This document shows, piece after piece, positions 1-7,991 of a DNA stretch of 35,234 bases. How positions within the stretch are numbered: the stretch's first letter is position 1; the number at the start of each line of letters is the position of its first letter. The DNA comes from Terriglobia bacterium (lineage in GTDB: Bacteria; Acidobacteriota; Terriglobia; Terriglobales; SCQP01). Made by a program: the position numbers and the translations under genes. Location: contig JAJPKR010000044.1 in NCBI GenBank assembly GCA_021323595.1, positions 1 through 35,234 on the forward strand, written 5' to 3'. Under the pieces are notes generated by a model. That model did no database searches and had not been told where the DNA came from. It saw only the letters and a program-made list of their open reading frames with translations.

Positions 1-87
1 CGATAGGAAATGGTGGATCCGCGACTAACCCCGCGCGCCGCCTCGCGGCGCCCGTTCCCACTGCCTGCGCCCCGGCAAAACCCGCGC

Positions 88-163
88 AGATCAGGCTGTC
101 CCCTTTTACGAATAGGTAAACAGGGAAAGATCAGGCTGTCCCTTTTGCAACGAGGTAAACAGG
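88..163. repeat. two-copy direct tandem repeat, 40-bp period
   Basis: Two copies start at 88 and 128. Each begins AGATCAGGCTGTCCC, continues with TTTT, then a variable 6-7 nt, and ends GGTAAACAGG. The copies are separated by 3 nt and differ by one C in the C-run and by the variable core. The reverse complement reads GGGACAGCCTGATCT. This resembles the REP-type or RAYT-associated palindrome halves seen in many bacterial genomes, but no partner inverted copy or transposase is present in the window, so the origin is inferred. Confidence 0.6.
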
Positions 164-230
164 AGCCGCCCGGCCGGGCGAGCAGGCCTGCGGGTGCGGA
201 GGCGGCAGGGGCCGTGCGCGGGGCCCGGGC

Positions 231-236
231 TATACT
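231..236 (+). promoter_or_regulatory. -10-like box upstream of waaA
   Basis: TATACT in the context GGGCTATACTCG lies 18 nt before the waaA ATG. No convincing -35 hexamer is seen 17 nt upstream. The same CTATACT-like string recurs upstream of other genes in this window, which raises its credibility a little. Confidence 0.3.
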
Positions 237-254
237 CGATCTATTCGCGGCGCG

Positions 255-1559
255 ATGTTTTGGCTTTACTCCATCGTCCTCGCCCTCGGGCTGCTGGCGA
301 TCAGCCCCGTGCTGCTGCTCAAGGACACGCAAAACGGCCGCTACACCCGCTTTTTGCGCGAGCGCTTCGGGCGCATTCCCAAGCTCGAGGAGGCAGGGGC
401 GATTTGGCTGCACGCGGTTTCGGTGGGGGAAGCGCTGGCGGTGGAGCGGCTGATCGCCATGCTGCGCGAGGAATTTCCCGAGCGCGCGATCGTGCTCTCG
501 GTGACCACGGCGGCGGCGCGCGGCGTGATCGAGCGGCGGCTGCCGGCGCAGAAGCTGTTTTATTTTCCGCTGGATTTTCGCTGGACCGCGCGGCGGGCGC
601 TGCGGGCGGTGCGCCCGGGGCTGGTGCTGATCGTGGAGACCGAGATCTGGCCCAACTTCCTGCGCGAGGCGCAGGCGGCGGGCGTGCCGGTGGCCTTCAT
701 CAACGGCCGCATCTCGGGACGCAGCTATGCGCGCTACCGCTTGGTGCGCCGCCTGATGCGCCGCGTCTTGGGCGGGGTGACGTGCTGGCTGATGCAGACG
801 CAGACCGACGCCGAGCGCTGTCTCGATCTGGGCGCGCGGCCGGAGCGGGTGCAGGTGGCGGGCAATTTGAAATTCGATCTGGTGCCGCCGGAGAAGCGCG
901 CGCTGCTGCGCCTGCTCGCCGACAAGTTTCGCCAGGCCGGCGTGGATCGCGTCTGCGTGGCCGGCAGCACGATGGAGGGCGAGGAGCCGATCCTGCTCGC
1001 CAGCTTCGCGGCGGCGCGGGAGCGCTTCCCGCAGGCGCTGCTGATTCTCGCCCCGCGCCATCCGCAGCGTTTCGAGGCCGTCGCCGGGCTGCTCGCCGCC
1101 GCCGCCCTGCCCTGGACGCGCCGCAGCCGGCTGGAGAGCGAGGGCGTGATCGCGGGCGGCGTGCTGCTGCTCGACACCTTGGGCGAGCTGGCGACGGTCT
1201 ATCGCTTCGCCGACGTCGCCTTTGTCGGCGGCAGCCTCGTGCCGCACGGCGGCCATAACTTGCTGGAGCCGGCTTTCTATGGCGCGCCCATCATCTTCGG
1301 GCCCTCCATGGAGAACTTCGCCGCCATCGCCGAGGAGTTTCTGGCCGCGCGCGCGGCCTTTCGCGCCGACAGCGGCCCCGAACTGCAGCACATGATGCTG
1401 CGGCTGCTCGAGAACGACCGCCTGCGGGAAGAGACGGGCCGCAATGCCCGCCTGCTGCTGGAATCGAAGCGCGGGGCGACGGCGCGGGTGGTCGAGGTGA
1501 TCCGCCCGCTGCTGCGCGAGAGCGGCGCCGGCGCGGTGGTTCCGGCCGGCGTGCCATGA
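255..1559 (+). CDS. waaA: 3-deoxy-D-manno-octulosonic acid (Kdo) transferase
   Basis: This is a GT30-family glycosyltransferase that moves Kdo from CMP-Kdo to the lipid A precursor on the cytoplasmic face of the inner membrane. The 434 residues match the family length. An N-terminal membrane anchor (about residues 3-22) is followed by WLHAVSVGEA, with the expected catalytic base Glu at residue 59. Next come VETEIWPNFL in the first Rossmann lobe and GGSLVPHGGHNLLEPA followed by FGPSMENF in the C-terminal CMP-Kdo-binding lobe. The ATG at 255 opens directly onto the anchor; there is no clear Shine-Dalgarno. Its stop overlaps the lpxK start by 4 nt (ATGA), so translation is probably coupled. Mono- or bifunctionality cannot be read from sequence. 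Confidence 0.95.
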   Translation: MFWLYSIVLALGLLAISPVLLLKDTQNGRYTRFLRERFGRIPKLEEAGAIWLHAVSVGEALAVERLIAMLREEFPERAIVLSVTTAAARGVIERRLPAQKLFYFPLDFRWTARRALRAVRPGLVLIVETEIWPNFLREAQAAGVPVAFINGRISGRSYARYRLVRRLMRRVLGGVTCWLMQTQTDAERCLDLGARPERVQVAGNLKFDLVPPEKRALLRLLADKFRQAGVDRVCVAGSTMEGEEPILLASFAAARERFPQALLILAPRHPQRFEAVAGLLAAAALPWTRRSRLESEGVIAGGVLLLDTLGELATVYRFADVAFVGGSLVPHGGHNLLEPAFYGAPIIFGPSMENFAAIAEEFLAARAAFRADSGPELQHMMLRLLENDRLREETGRNARLLLESKRGATARVVEVIRPLLRESGAGAVVPAGVP

Positions 1560-2542
1560 TGGCGGCGCCGCTGGCGGCGGCGTTCGGCGGGGCGGTGCGC
1601 GCGCGCAACGCCGCCTTCGAGCGCGGCTGGCTGCGCTCGTACGCGGCGAGCGCGCCGGTGATCAGCGTCGGCAATCTGGCGGTGGGCGGGCGCGGCAAGA
1701 CGCCGACGGTGATCGCCATCGGCGGGGAGCTGCGGCGGCGCGGCATCGTCTTCGACGTCCTCACCCGCGGCTACCGCCGCCGCGGACGGACGCTGGCGGT
1801 GGTGCGCGGCGGCGAGAGCGTGGACGAGGCCGGCGACGAGCCGCTGCTGATCGCGCGCGCGCTGGGCGTGCCGGTGCTGGTGCATGCCGACCGGCGGCGG
1901 GCGGCGCGGCTGGGCGAGGAGCGCTGCGGCGCGCGCCTGCATCTGCTCGACGACGGCTTCCAGCGGCGGCAGTTGCGCCGCGACTTCGACCTCGTGATCG
2001 TCACCGCGCGCGACCTGCGCGACCGCATGCTGCCGGCGGGACGGCTGCGCGAGCCGCCGGCCTCGCTGGCGCGCGCCGACGCCGTGCTCTGGCTGGCGGC
2101 GCCGGGCGAAGCGGCCGCGCCCGCGGAGCTGGCCGCCTGCACGGCGGCGCCGGTGTTCGCGGCGCGCAAGGTGGCGCTGCAGGCGCAAGTGGAGTCGCGG
2201 CGGCCGCTGGCGTTTTGCGGCTTGGCGGAGCCGGACTCGTTCTGGGCGACGCTGGCGGCGCTGCGCATCGCGCCGGCGGCGCGCGTCGCCTTTCGCGACC
2301 ATCATCGCTACACGCGCGCCGACGCCGAGCGGCTGGCGGCGCAGGCCCGCGCGCACGGCGCCGACGGCTTCGTCACCACGGAGAAAGACGGCGTCAAGCT
2401 GGCGCCGGAACTGCGGCGCTTGCTGGCGCCGCTGGCGGAAATTCGCATCGCGCTGGAAATCGAGGGGCTGGAGCGCTTGGTGGATCTCATGCTCGAGCAG
2501 GCCGGCCGGCGCCGCGAGGCGGGGCGGAGCGCCGCGCCATGA
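1556..2542 (+). CDS. lpxK: tetraacyldisaccharide 4'-kinase
   Basis: This enzyme phosphorylates the 4'-position of the lipid A disaccharide precursor at the inner membrane, producing lipid IVA, the acceptor for WaaA. It has 328 residues, typical of LpxK. The P-loop is at about residues 39-49 (GNLAVGGRGKT), followed by LTRGYRRRG and the conserved LLDDGFQRR motif. The C-terminal half contains FRDHHRYT and VTTEKDGVKL, both characteristic of LpxK. It overlaps waaA upstream and waaF downstream by 4 nt each, giving an uninterrupted three-gene lipid A/core operon. A second in-frame ATG follows immediately, so the start could be one codon later. Confidence 0.95.
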   Translation: MMAAPLAAAFGGAVRARNAAFERGWLRSYAASAPVISVGNLAVGGRGKTPTVIAIGGELRRRGIVFDVLTRGYRRRGRTLAVVRGGESVDEAGDEPLLIARALGVPVLVHADRRRAARLGEERCGARLHLLDDGFQRRQLRRDFDLVIVTARDLRDRMLPAGRLREPPASLARADAVLWLAAPGEAAAPAELAACTAAPVFAARKVALQAQVESRRPLAFCGLAEPDSFWATLAALRIAPAARVAFRDHHRYTRADAERLAAQARAHGADGFVTTEKDGVKLAPELRRLLAPLAEIRIALEIEGLERLVDLMLEQAGRRREAGRSAAP

Positions 2543-3624
2543 CGCCTGCCCCGGCGGAGGGAACGTGGGCGGTTCTGGCGCCCAACTGGCTCGGGGACGC
2601 GGTGATGTGCCTGCCGGCCCTCGCCGAATGGCGGCGGCAGCGGCCGCAGCAGCCGCTGCGGCTGTACGCGCGGCCGGGCGTGGCGCCGGTCTTTGCCGCC
2701 GCCGGCCTGGGCTTGGACGTGCGGGTGACGCCGCGGCCGCGCGGCACCGGCCTGGCCGCGCTGCGCGAGCTGCGCCGCCAGGCGGACGCCGCGCCGGAGG
2801 CGGCGCTGCTGCTGCCGAATTCCGTGCACGCGGCGCTGGCGGCGCGCGCGCTGGGGGCGCGCCGCATCGTCGGCTACGCGCGCCAGGGGCGGCGGCTGCT
2901 GCTCACCCAGGCGATTGCCCGGCCGCGGCGCGGCGAGATTCCCGAACACGAGTCGTTCTACTATCTCGAGCTGCTGCGCCGCGCCGGCCTGATCGCCGCG
3001 CTGCCGGCGGCGCCGGCGGCCCATCTGCGGGCCGAGCCGGGCTTGGTGGCGGCTTGGCGGGCGCGGCTGCCGCAGCTCGCGGGGCCGCGGGTCGCGATCC
3101 ATGCCGGCGCCAGCCACGACCTCGCCAAGCGCTGGCTGCCGGAGCGCTTCGCCGCCACCGCCGCCGCGCTGGCCGCGGGCGGCGCCCAAGTGGTGCTCAT
3201 CGGCGGCGGCGACGAGCGCGCGCTCGCCGCGCGCGTGCGCGCGCGCGCCGTGGCGGACGGCGCGCCGGAAGCGCGCGTGGTGGATCTCGCGGGCGAGACC
3301 TCGCTCGCGGAATTGCTGGCGCTATTGACGCTCTGCGACCTGCTGATCGCCAACGACTCCGGGCCGATGCATCTTGCGGCCGCGCTCGGCACGCCGGTGG
3401 TGGCGATCTTCGGCCCGACGCGGGAATGCGCCACGCGGCCGCTGGCGGCGCCGGGCCGGCTGCGCATCGTCCGGGCCGAGGGCGTCGCCTGCAGTCCCTG
3501 CAAGCTGGCCCGCTGCCCCATCGACCACCGCTGCATGACCCGCATCGCCGCCGCCGAGGTCATCGCCGCCGCGGAAGCGTTCCTCGCCCGCAGCGGCGGG
3601 CCCGCGGCGCCGGCGGGCGGCTAA
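2539..3624 (+). CDS. waaF: ADP-heptose:LPS heptosyltransferase II
   Basis: This GT9-family enzyme adds heptose to the LPS inner core in the cytoplasm. I chose the ATG at 2539 because it forms an ATGA overlap with lpxK and gives a 361-residue protein beginning just before the family motif APNWLGDAVM; the frame stays open upstream only as a GC-rich artefact. Other signatures are HAGASHDLAKRW in the mid-protein, NDSGPMHLAAALGTPVVAIFG in the ADP-heptose-binding C-lobe, and the Cys-rich CSPCKLARCPIDHRCM segment common in WaaF. The gene converges on ccmD; the two stop codons overlap by 4 nt (3621-3624). Confidence 0.9.
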   Translation: MTPAPAEGTWAVLAPNWLGDAVMCLPALAEWRRQRPQQPLRLYARPGVAPVFAAAGLGLDVRVTPRPRGTGLAALRELRRQADAAPEAALLLPNSVHAALAARALGARRIVGYARQGRRLLLTQAIARPRRGEIPEHESFYYLELLRRAGLIAALPAAPAAHLRAEPGLVAAWRARLPQLAGPRVAIHAGASHDLAKRWLPERFAATAAALAAGGAQVVLIGGGDERALAARVRARAVADGAPEARVVDLAGETSLAELLALLTLCDLLIANDSGPMHLAAALGTPVVAIFGPTRECATRPLAAPGRLRIVRAEGVACSPCKLARCPIDHRCMTRIAAAEVIAAAEAFLARSGGPAAPAGG

Positions 3625-3746
3625 CGCTCGCGGGCGTCGAGGGAATCGAGGGCTTGCTGGAGGCGGCGCTGGCGGGCGCCCAGCGTGAACAAATAGAGGA
3701 TGTGAACGATCCACGCGGCGGCGAAGGCCGCGACGACACTGGCCAT
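3621..3746 (-). CDS. ccmD: CcmD-like small membrane protein
   Basis: This is a 41-residue protein with a single transmembrane helix (about residues 4-22) followed by a basic, helical tail rich in Arg and Gln. That size and topology, together with its position just after ccmC, is the standard signature of CcmD, which helps release holo-CcmE from the CcmABC complex. A strong AAGGAG Shine-Dalgarno lies 8-9 nt before the ATG, which fixes the start. The gap to ccmC is 29 nt. Primary sequence is not diagnostic in this family, so the call rests on context and topology. Confidence 0.75.
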   Translation of the reverse strand: MASVVAAFAAAWIVHILYLFTLGARQRRLQQALDSLDARER

Positions 3747-3775
3747 GGGGTCGGCTCCTTTCGGCGAAATCCTTC

Positions 3776-4516
3776 TCAGCTCTCCTTGAGCGCGGCGGCG
3801 CGCTGGCGGCGCAAAATCTCGTGGCTGAGCATTTCCTGGCGATGGCGGAAGCGCATCAGCGTCGCCATCAGCGCGAGAAACGCCAGCAGGCAGACCACCA
3901 AGGCGTACGCCATGTGCGGGTCGAGGCCGGAGTTCGGCCCGCCGAAGATCACCGGCTGCGGATGCTGCGTGCGCCACCAGCGGATGGCCATGTAATCGAT
4001 CGGCACCGCGATGAACAGGAACATGGCGTAGGCGGCGGCCAGCCGCGGCTGCAGCTCCGAGCGCGGCGTGAACTGGCGCAGCACCAGATAGCTCACGTAC
4101 ATGATCCAAATCACCAGCGTCAGCGTCAGCCGCGGGTCCCAGACCCACCACACGCCCCAGATCGGCTTGGCCCAGATCGGCCCGGTGATGAGGTTGACGG
4201 CGAGAAAGACGACGCCGGTTTCGGCGGCGGCCAAGGCCAGTGCGTCGGCGGCCTTGCGCGGGCGCAGCAAGTACCAGAGGCTGGCGGCGGCGTTCACGCC
4301 GAAGGCGGCGAAGCCGGTGATGCCGGCGGGAACGTGGAAATAAAAGATCCGGTAATAGATGCCCATCGTCGCCTCGGTGGGGGCGAGGAGCAGGGCTTGG
4401 ACCAATCCATAGAGGAGCAGCGCCAGGGTGACGCCGCCCCACCAGTACAGCCAGGCGCCGCCGGCGGCGGCGCGGCGGCGTAGCGGCGCGGAGCGGGTTG
4501 GGGTCGGAGTCGTCAT
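3776..4516 (-). CDS. ccmC: haem exporter / cytochrome c biogenesis protein CcmC
   Basis: This is a 246-residue, six-helix inner-membrane protein of the haem-handling family that presents haem to CcmE. The tryptophan-rich WWD segment reads WGVWWVWDPRLT, on the periplasmic side in known CcmC. The two conserved haem-ligand histidines are visible in IFYFHVPAG before it and in RTQHPQPV after it. The N-terminus carries about 20 extra basic residues compared with typical CcmC. The start overlaps the ccmB stop by 4 nt, so it is translationally coupled. Confidence 0.95.
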   Translation of the reverse strand: MTTPTPTRSAPLRRRAAAGGAWLYWWGGVTLALLLYGLVQALLLAPTEATMGIYYRIFYFHVPAGITGFAAFGVNAAASLWYLLRPRKAADALALAAAETGVVFLAVNLITGPIWAKPIWGVWWVWDPRLTLTLVIWIMYVSYLVLRQFTPRSELQPRLAAAYAMFLFIAVPIDYMAIRWWRTQHPQPVIFGGPNSGLDPHMAYALVVCLLAFLALMATLMRFRHRQEMLSHEILRRQRAAALKES

Positions 4517-5265
4517 TCGGCCTCGAGCACGGCGTCGGCGAGCACGACGCCCAGCGCGGTGAAGATCACGTCATAGCCTAGCAGCAGCTTCAGCCAAAAC
4601 TCCGCGCCGCCGCTGCCGGCCAGGAACACTTGCGTGGCCTGGACCATGGCGATGATCGCCGGCACGGCTACCGGCAGCAGCAGCAGCGGCAGCAGCAGCG
4701 TGCGCTGCCGCGCATGGGTGCCGAGCGCGGAGAAATAGGTGCCGTTGGCGGCCAGCGCCCAGGTGCCGAGCAGCACGGTGAGCACGATGCCGCCCCAGCG
4801 CGCGGCCGGCGGAGCGTTGAAGATGACGGCGAAGAGGGGCAGCAGCACCGCTTCCACCATCAGCATCATCGCCGCCGTCGCCGCGAACTTGCCGGCCAGC
4901 AGCGCGGCGCGCGGCGCGGGCGAGGCGATCAGCCCGGCAAGGCAGTCGTTGGCCGCCTCGCGCAAGAAGGCGCGATCGAGCGCCAGCAGCCCCGCGAACA
5001 AGAAGGCCACCCATAGCAAGCCGCCGCCGACGCGCAGGGTGAGCTGCGCCTCGGCGGTGAAGGCGAAGCTGAAGATGACGATCACCAGCAAGCCGTAAAA
5101 CAGCATGGCGTTGGCGGCGTCGCGCTCGCGCAGCTCCAGCCGCAGATCGCGCCGCGCCGTCGCCCAGAGCACGCGCCAGGCGCTGGGCCGGGGCCGCGCC
5201 GGCGCGGCGGCGGGGGCGGGGGCGCGGCCGGCGAGGGCGGAGGCGGTATGCACGCCGGGCTTCAT
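4513..5265 (-). CDS. ccmB: haem exporter protein CcmB
   Basis: This is the membrane-domain partner of the CcmA ATPase; together they drive release of holo-CcmE. I took the ATG at 5265 because it forms an ATGA overlap with the ccmA stop and gives 250 residues; the open frame upstream lies wholly inside ccmA and is a shadow. After about 30 Pro/Ala-rich residues, the RDLRLELRERDAANAMLFYG segment leads into six predicted helices, with FYGLLVIVIFSFAF as the first. The Pro/Ala-rich N-terminal extension is longer than in proteobacterial CcmB. Confidence 0.9.
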   Translation of the reverse strand: MKPGVHTASALAGRAPAPAAAPARPRPSAWRVLWATARRDLRLELRERDAANAMLFYGLLVIVIFSFAFTAEAQLTLRVGGGLLWVAFLFAGLLALDRAFLREAANDCLAGLIASPAPRAALLAGKFAATAAMMLMVEAVLLPLFAVIFNAPPAARWGGIVLTVLLGTWALAANGTYFSALGTHARQRTLLLPLLLLPVAVPAIIAMVQATQVFLAGSGGAEFWLKLLLGYDVIFTALGVVLADAVLEAE

Positions 5266-5972
5266 GCCTCCGCCTCCGCGGCCAGCCCCGGCGACGCCGC
5301 CACGAGGCGGCCGCGCTCCAGGCGCGCCCAGCCGTCGGCGAGGCCGGCGATGAGATCCTCGGTGTGGGTGCTGGCGATCAGCAGCAAGCCGGCGCCGCGC
5401 AGCTCCTGCAGCGTCGCTTGCAGCTCGGCCACGGTGGCGCGATCCAAGCTGGCGAAGGGCTCGTCGAGCAGCAGCACGCGCGGCGTATGCAGCAGGCAGC
5501 GCGCCAGGGCCGCCTTCTGCCTCATGCCCTGCGAGAGCTCGCCGACGCGCAGCCGCGCCAGCCGCTCGCCGCGCGCGCGCGCCAGCGCCTCGGCGGCGGC
5601 GCCGGCGGCCAGCCCGTAGAGGGTGGCGTAGTAGGCCAAGTTCTCGGCCACGGTGAGGCTGGGATGCAGCCAGCTCTCGTGCGCCAGCAAGCCGGCGGCC
5701 CCGCGCGCCGCCGCCGAGCCCCAGGGAGCGCCGGCCACCGTCACCTCGCCCGCGCTCGGCCGCAGCGCGCCGGCGACGATGCGCAGCAGCGTGCTCTTGC
5801 CGGCGCCGTTGGCGCCGAAGAGCGCCAGCAAATAGCCCGGCGGCAACTCCAGATCGAGCTGGCGCAGCGCCGCCGTGGCGCCGAAAAATCGGGTCAGGCC
5901 CCGGCACGCCACCAGCGCCGCGCCGCTAGGCAGCGGGCAGCGCAGGGCGAGATGCGGCAGCGGAGATTGCAC
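5262..5972 (-). CDS. ccmA: cytochrome c biogenesis ABC transporter ATP-binding protein CcmA
   Basis: This is the 236-residue ATPase of the CcmAB complex. Walker A is GANGAGKS at residues 53-60, the ABC signature is the unusual LSQGM at about 146-150, Walker B is LLLDEP at about 167-172, and the switch His is in IASTHTEDL. The start is GTG at 5972; no good Shine-Dalgarno precedes it, and the 54-nt gap to ccmE gives little to decide on. The stop overlaps ccmB by 4 nt. The SQGM in place of SGGQ is common in CcmA and is not a defect. Confidence 0.92.
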   Translation of the reverse strand: MQSPLPHLALRCPLPSGAALVACRGLTRFFGATAALRQLDLELPPGYLLALFGANGAGKSTLLRIVAGALRPSAGEVTVAGAPWGSAAARGAAGLLAHESWLHPSLTVAENLAYYATLYGLAAGAAAEALARARGERLARLRVGELSQGMRQKAALARCLLHTPRVLLLDEPFASLDRATVAELQATLQELRGAGLLLIASTHTEDLIAGLADGWARLERGRLVAASPGLAAEAEA

Positions 5973-6026
5973 GTTGATGCTCGTCGCCGGCGCGTGTCGG
6001 GGGCGGCGGGAAAGCCCGCCCGCCGC

Positions 6027-6461
6027 TCACATGGTGCCGGCGGTCGTGCGCACGGCGCGTCCGGCGGCGCGCACGCCTTGCGGCTCGTATTTGGAGGCGC
6101 ATTTCGCCTGCACGCCGGTGGCGCGGAACGAGCCGTCGCTCAGCCAGCGGCCGGAGGCCACCGCCTGCGCGTGATCCACGAAGGTGTCGGGCAGCGGATC
6201 GGTGCCGACGTAGGCGACCGGCAGCGTCACCCCGCCTTGCTGCAACACGAAGTCGGTTTCGCCGCTCTTGCGGCGAATGCTGCCCGGCACTACGTCGCCC
6301 TCCACCCGCAAGCGGCGGGCATGGGCGTCGGGCATCTTTTTCAGCTCGGCGACGGTGACGTAATAGCTCTTGCTGTCGCGGATGCCGGTCACGGCCAGCC
6401 AGGCGAAGGTGGCCAGAATGATGGCCAGCGCTGCGCCCAATTTCCAATGGCTTGCTTTCAC
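6027..6461 (-). CDS. ccmE: haem chaperone CcmE, C-x3-Y variant
   Basis: This periplasmic haem chaperone is anchored by one N-terminal helix (about residues 8-26) and has an OB-fold core with RRLRVEGDVVPGSI and FVLQQGGVTLPVAYVG. Proteobacterial CcmE binds haem covalently through His in H-x3-Y. Here the aligned site reads VQAKCASKYEP, with Cys121 in place of His and Tyr125 kept. The C-x3-Y form is known from Desulfovibrio and archaeal type systems. I chose the GTG at 6461 because GAGAGG sits 7 nt upstream and the protein then starts directly before the anchor; a TTG five codons earlier (6476) is possible but has no Shine-Dalgarno. The protein is 144 residues from this start. Confidence 0.9.
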   Translation of the reverse strand: MKASHWKLGAALAIILATFAWLAVTGIRDSKSYYVTVAELKKMPDAHARRLRVEGDVVPGSIRRKSGETDFVLQQGGVTLPVAYVGTDPLPDTFVDHAQAVASGRWLSDGSFRATGVQAKCASKYEPQGVRAAGRAVRTTAGTM

Positions 6462-6480
6462 GACAGTGCCTCTCAATCGG

Positions 6481-6486
6481 AGTATA
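6481..6486 (-). promoter_or_regulatory. -10-like box upstream of ccmE
   Basis: On the minus strand GGTTATACTCC lies about 20 nt before the GTG start of ccmE, in the short gap after the preceding gene. It could allow transcription of ccmEABCD independently of ccmF. No -35 hexamer is evident. Confidence 0.25.
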
Positions 6487-6495
6487 ACCCGCCGC

Positions 6496-7728
6496 TCAAC
6501 GGTTCTCGCGCGGCGCTTGCGCCAGCGCGCGCATGCGGGCGTCGAGCTGCCGCCGGGCGCGCCGATACCCGGCGTCGTCGAGATGGCCGGTATGCCGCTG
6601 CACTTCGAGCAGGAATAAGTCGTCCTTGAGCCGATCTAGCTCCGACTTCGGCGCCGCCCCGCTCGCGGCGGAGGCGGATGCGGCGGCTGGCGGCGCGGCG
6701 CGCGCGGCGGCGCCCGCGGCGGCTGCGGTTTCCGGCCGCGTCAGCAAATAGCCGAAGCCGGTGGCGGCGAGTACCAGCAGGATCGCCAGCACGGCGAAGC
6801 TATTCTTCTCCATCCAGGACTTGGGAGGGATGATGCCGGCAGCGGGCGCGGCGGCGGCGTTGGGATCGCCCGAAGCCGCAGCGCCGTCGCCGCCGCTCGC
6901 CTGCATTTGCGGCGGCAAGGGCGCGTCGCCGGAAACGGTGAAGCGCAGCGGATGCGCGGTCGAGCGCGCTTCGTAAACCTGATAGCCCTCGTCTTGGCCG
7001 GGCGGATTGAAGCCGTCGCCGGCGAACTTCATCGGCGGCGGCACATAGACGAGCAGATGATCCACGGGATAGGGCGGATCGTCGGTGATTTCGGCCTGCT
7101 GGGTGGCATAGGGCAAGCGATAGGAAACCTGAAAGCGGGTTTCCCCGGGACGGATGGGGTAATCGAGGCCGAATTCGCCGGGCTGCTTGGCGGCCTCCAC
7201 CGGGCGGGTGATGGGCATGCCGTTGGGGCCGATTACGCGCGCGCCGTCGGCGCGGACGTTGCGCGGGAGGCGGAAGCGGAACAGGCCGCCGCGGCGGTAG
7301 AGCGTGCGGTCGAGCTTGTTGTCCACGACGTACTCATCCACCACCGCTAGTTGCCCGTTCTGCGGCTGCACGACGGTGACCTCGGCGGTGAGGTGGATTT
7401 GGGCGGCGTCGCCGCTCACTTCGTACACCGTCAAGCGGGCGGAGTTCTGGCCGGCGGCGAGCGCTTGAAAATAGGGGACGCCGCGGTAATCGGCGCGCAG
7501 CATCACCGGCTGGCCGGAGGCGGGAGCCTGGGCGAAGCGGAAGCGGCCGGCGGCATCGGTGCGGGTGGTCGCGGCGGGCGCCACGCCCGCCTGCACCGCG
7601 ATCAGGGAGACGGCCACGCCGGCGGCGGGGCGCCCGGTGGTGCCGTTGACGACTGTGCCGGCGATCTGCGCCGCCAAGCCGGCGGCAGCCGCCAGCAGCG
7701 CGGCCAGGGTTAAGAGGCTTCGCCGCAT
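6496..7728 (-). CDS. membrane-anchored protein with carboxypeptidase-regulatory-like domain, in ccm operon
   Basis: This 410-residue protein is not a standard Ccm component. A signal peptide (about 1-20) is followed by a regulatory-like beta-sandwich (IAGTVVNGTTGRPAAGVAVS through DAAGRFRF), then a beta-rich middle region with VSYRLPY and YPVDHLLVYVPPP. After an Ala/Gly/Pro linker come a single transmembrane helix (about 312-330) and a cytoplasmic C-terminal helical pair (LKDDLFLLEVQRHTGHL then YRRARRQLDARM). The first 19 nt overlap the end of the small ccmI-like gene, and ccmE follows, so it is co-transcribed with the maturation machinery. A role in holding apocytochrome or substituting for CcmG/CcmI is conceivable but is inference. 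Confidence 0.8.
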   Translation of the reverse strand: MRRSLLTLAALLAAAAGLAAQIAGTVVNGTTGRPAAGVAVSLIAVQAGVAPAATTRTDAAGRFRFAQAPASGQPVMLRADYRGVPYFQALAAGQNSARLTVYEVSGDAAQIHLTAEVTVVQPQNGQLAVVDEYVVDNKLDRTLYRRGGLFRFRLPRNVRADGARVIGPNGMPITRPVEAAKQPGEFGLDYPIRPGETRFQVSYRLPYATQQAEITDDPPYPVDHLLVYVPPPMKFAGDGFNPPGQDEGYQVYEARSTAHPLRFTVSGDAPLPPQMQASGGDGAAASGDPNAAAAPAAGIIPPKSWMEKNSFAVLAILLVLAATGFGYLLTRPETAAAAGAAARAAPPAAASASAASGAAPKSELDRLKDDLFLLEVQRHTGHLDDAGYRRARRQLDARMRALAQAPRENR

Positions 7729-7991
7729 CTTTGGATTTCCCGCACCACGCGCGCCGCTTCGGTTTCCAGCATCTGGCGGCTGCGCTGGTAGTCGGGCTGG
7801 GCCAGCTTGCCGGCCAGGAACTCAAAATGCAAATCGCGCAGGTTGTCGTAGATCGCCTGCTTGCGTTCGCGGAGGGCGCGGAGGCGGGCGGCGGCGGGAG
7901 AATCCTCCGGCAGCCGTTCGTCGCCGGCGAACACGAACCAGGCCGCCAGGGCGGTGAAAAAGACGCAGGCGAAGGCGGCGAGCAGGGTCAT
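7710..7991 (-). CDS. small CcmI-like single-helix membrane protein
   Basis: This 93-residue protein has one N-terminal helix (FACVFFTALAAWFVFAG) and a charged helical remainder. It sits between ccmH and the regulatory-domain protein, where the N-terminal part of CcmI would be expected. The ATG at 7991 forms a 4-nt overlap with the ccmH stop, which decides the start. The C-terminal helix pair (IYDNLRDLHFEFLAGKL then YQRSRQMLETEA) has the same spacing as the C-terminus of the next protein in the operon. No TPR repeats follow, so a full CcmI is absent. The function is inferred from position only. Confidence 0.75.
   Translation of the reverse strand: MTLLAAFACVFFTALAAWFVFAGDERLPEDSPAAARLRALRERKQAIYDNLRDLHFEFLAGKLAQPDYQRSRQMLETEAARVVREIQRCGEAS

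Noticed and set aside
194-1258. Long +-strand open frame overlapping waaA in another frame
   Set aside because: Ala/Arg/Gly-rich shadow caused by high GC; waaA in the correct frame has all family motifs.
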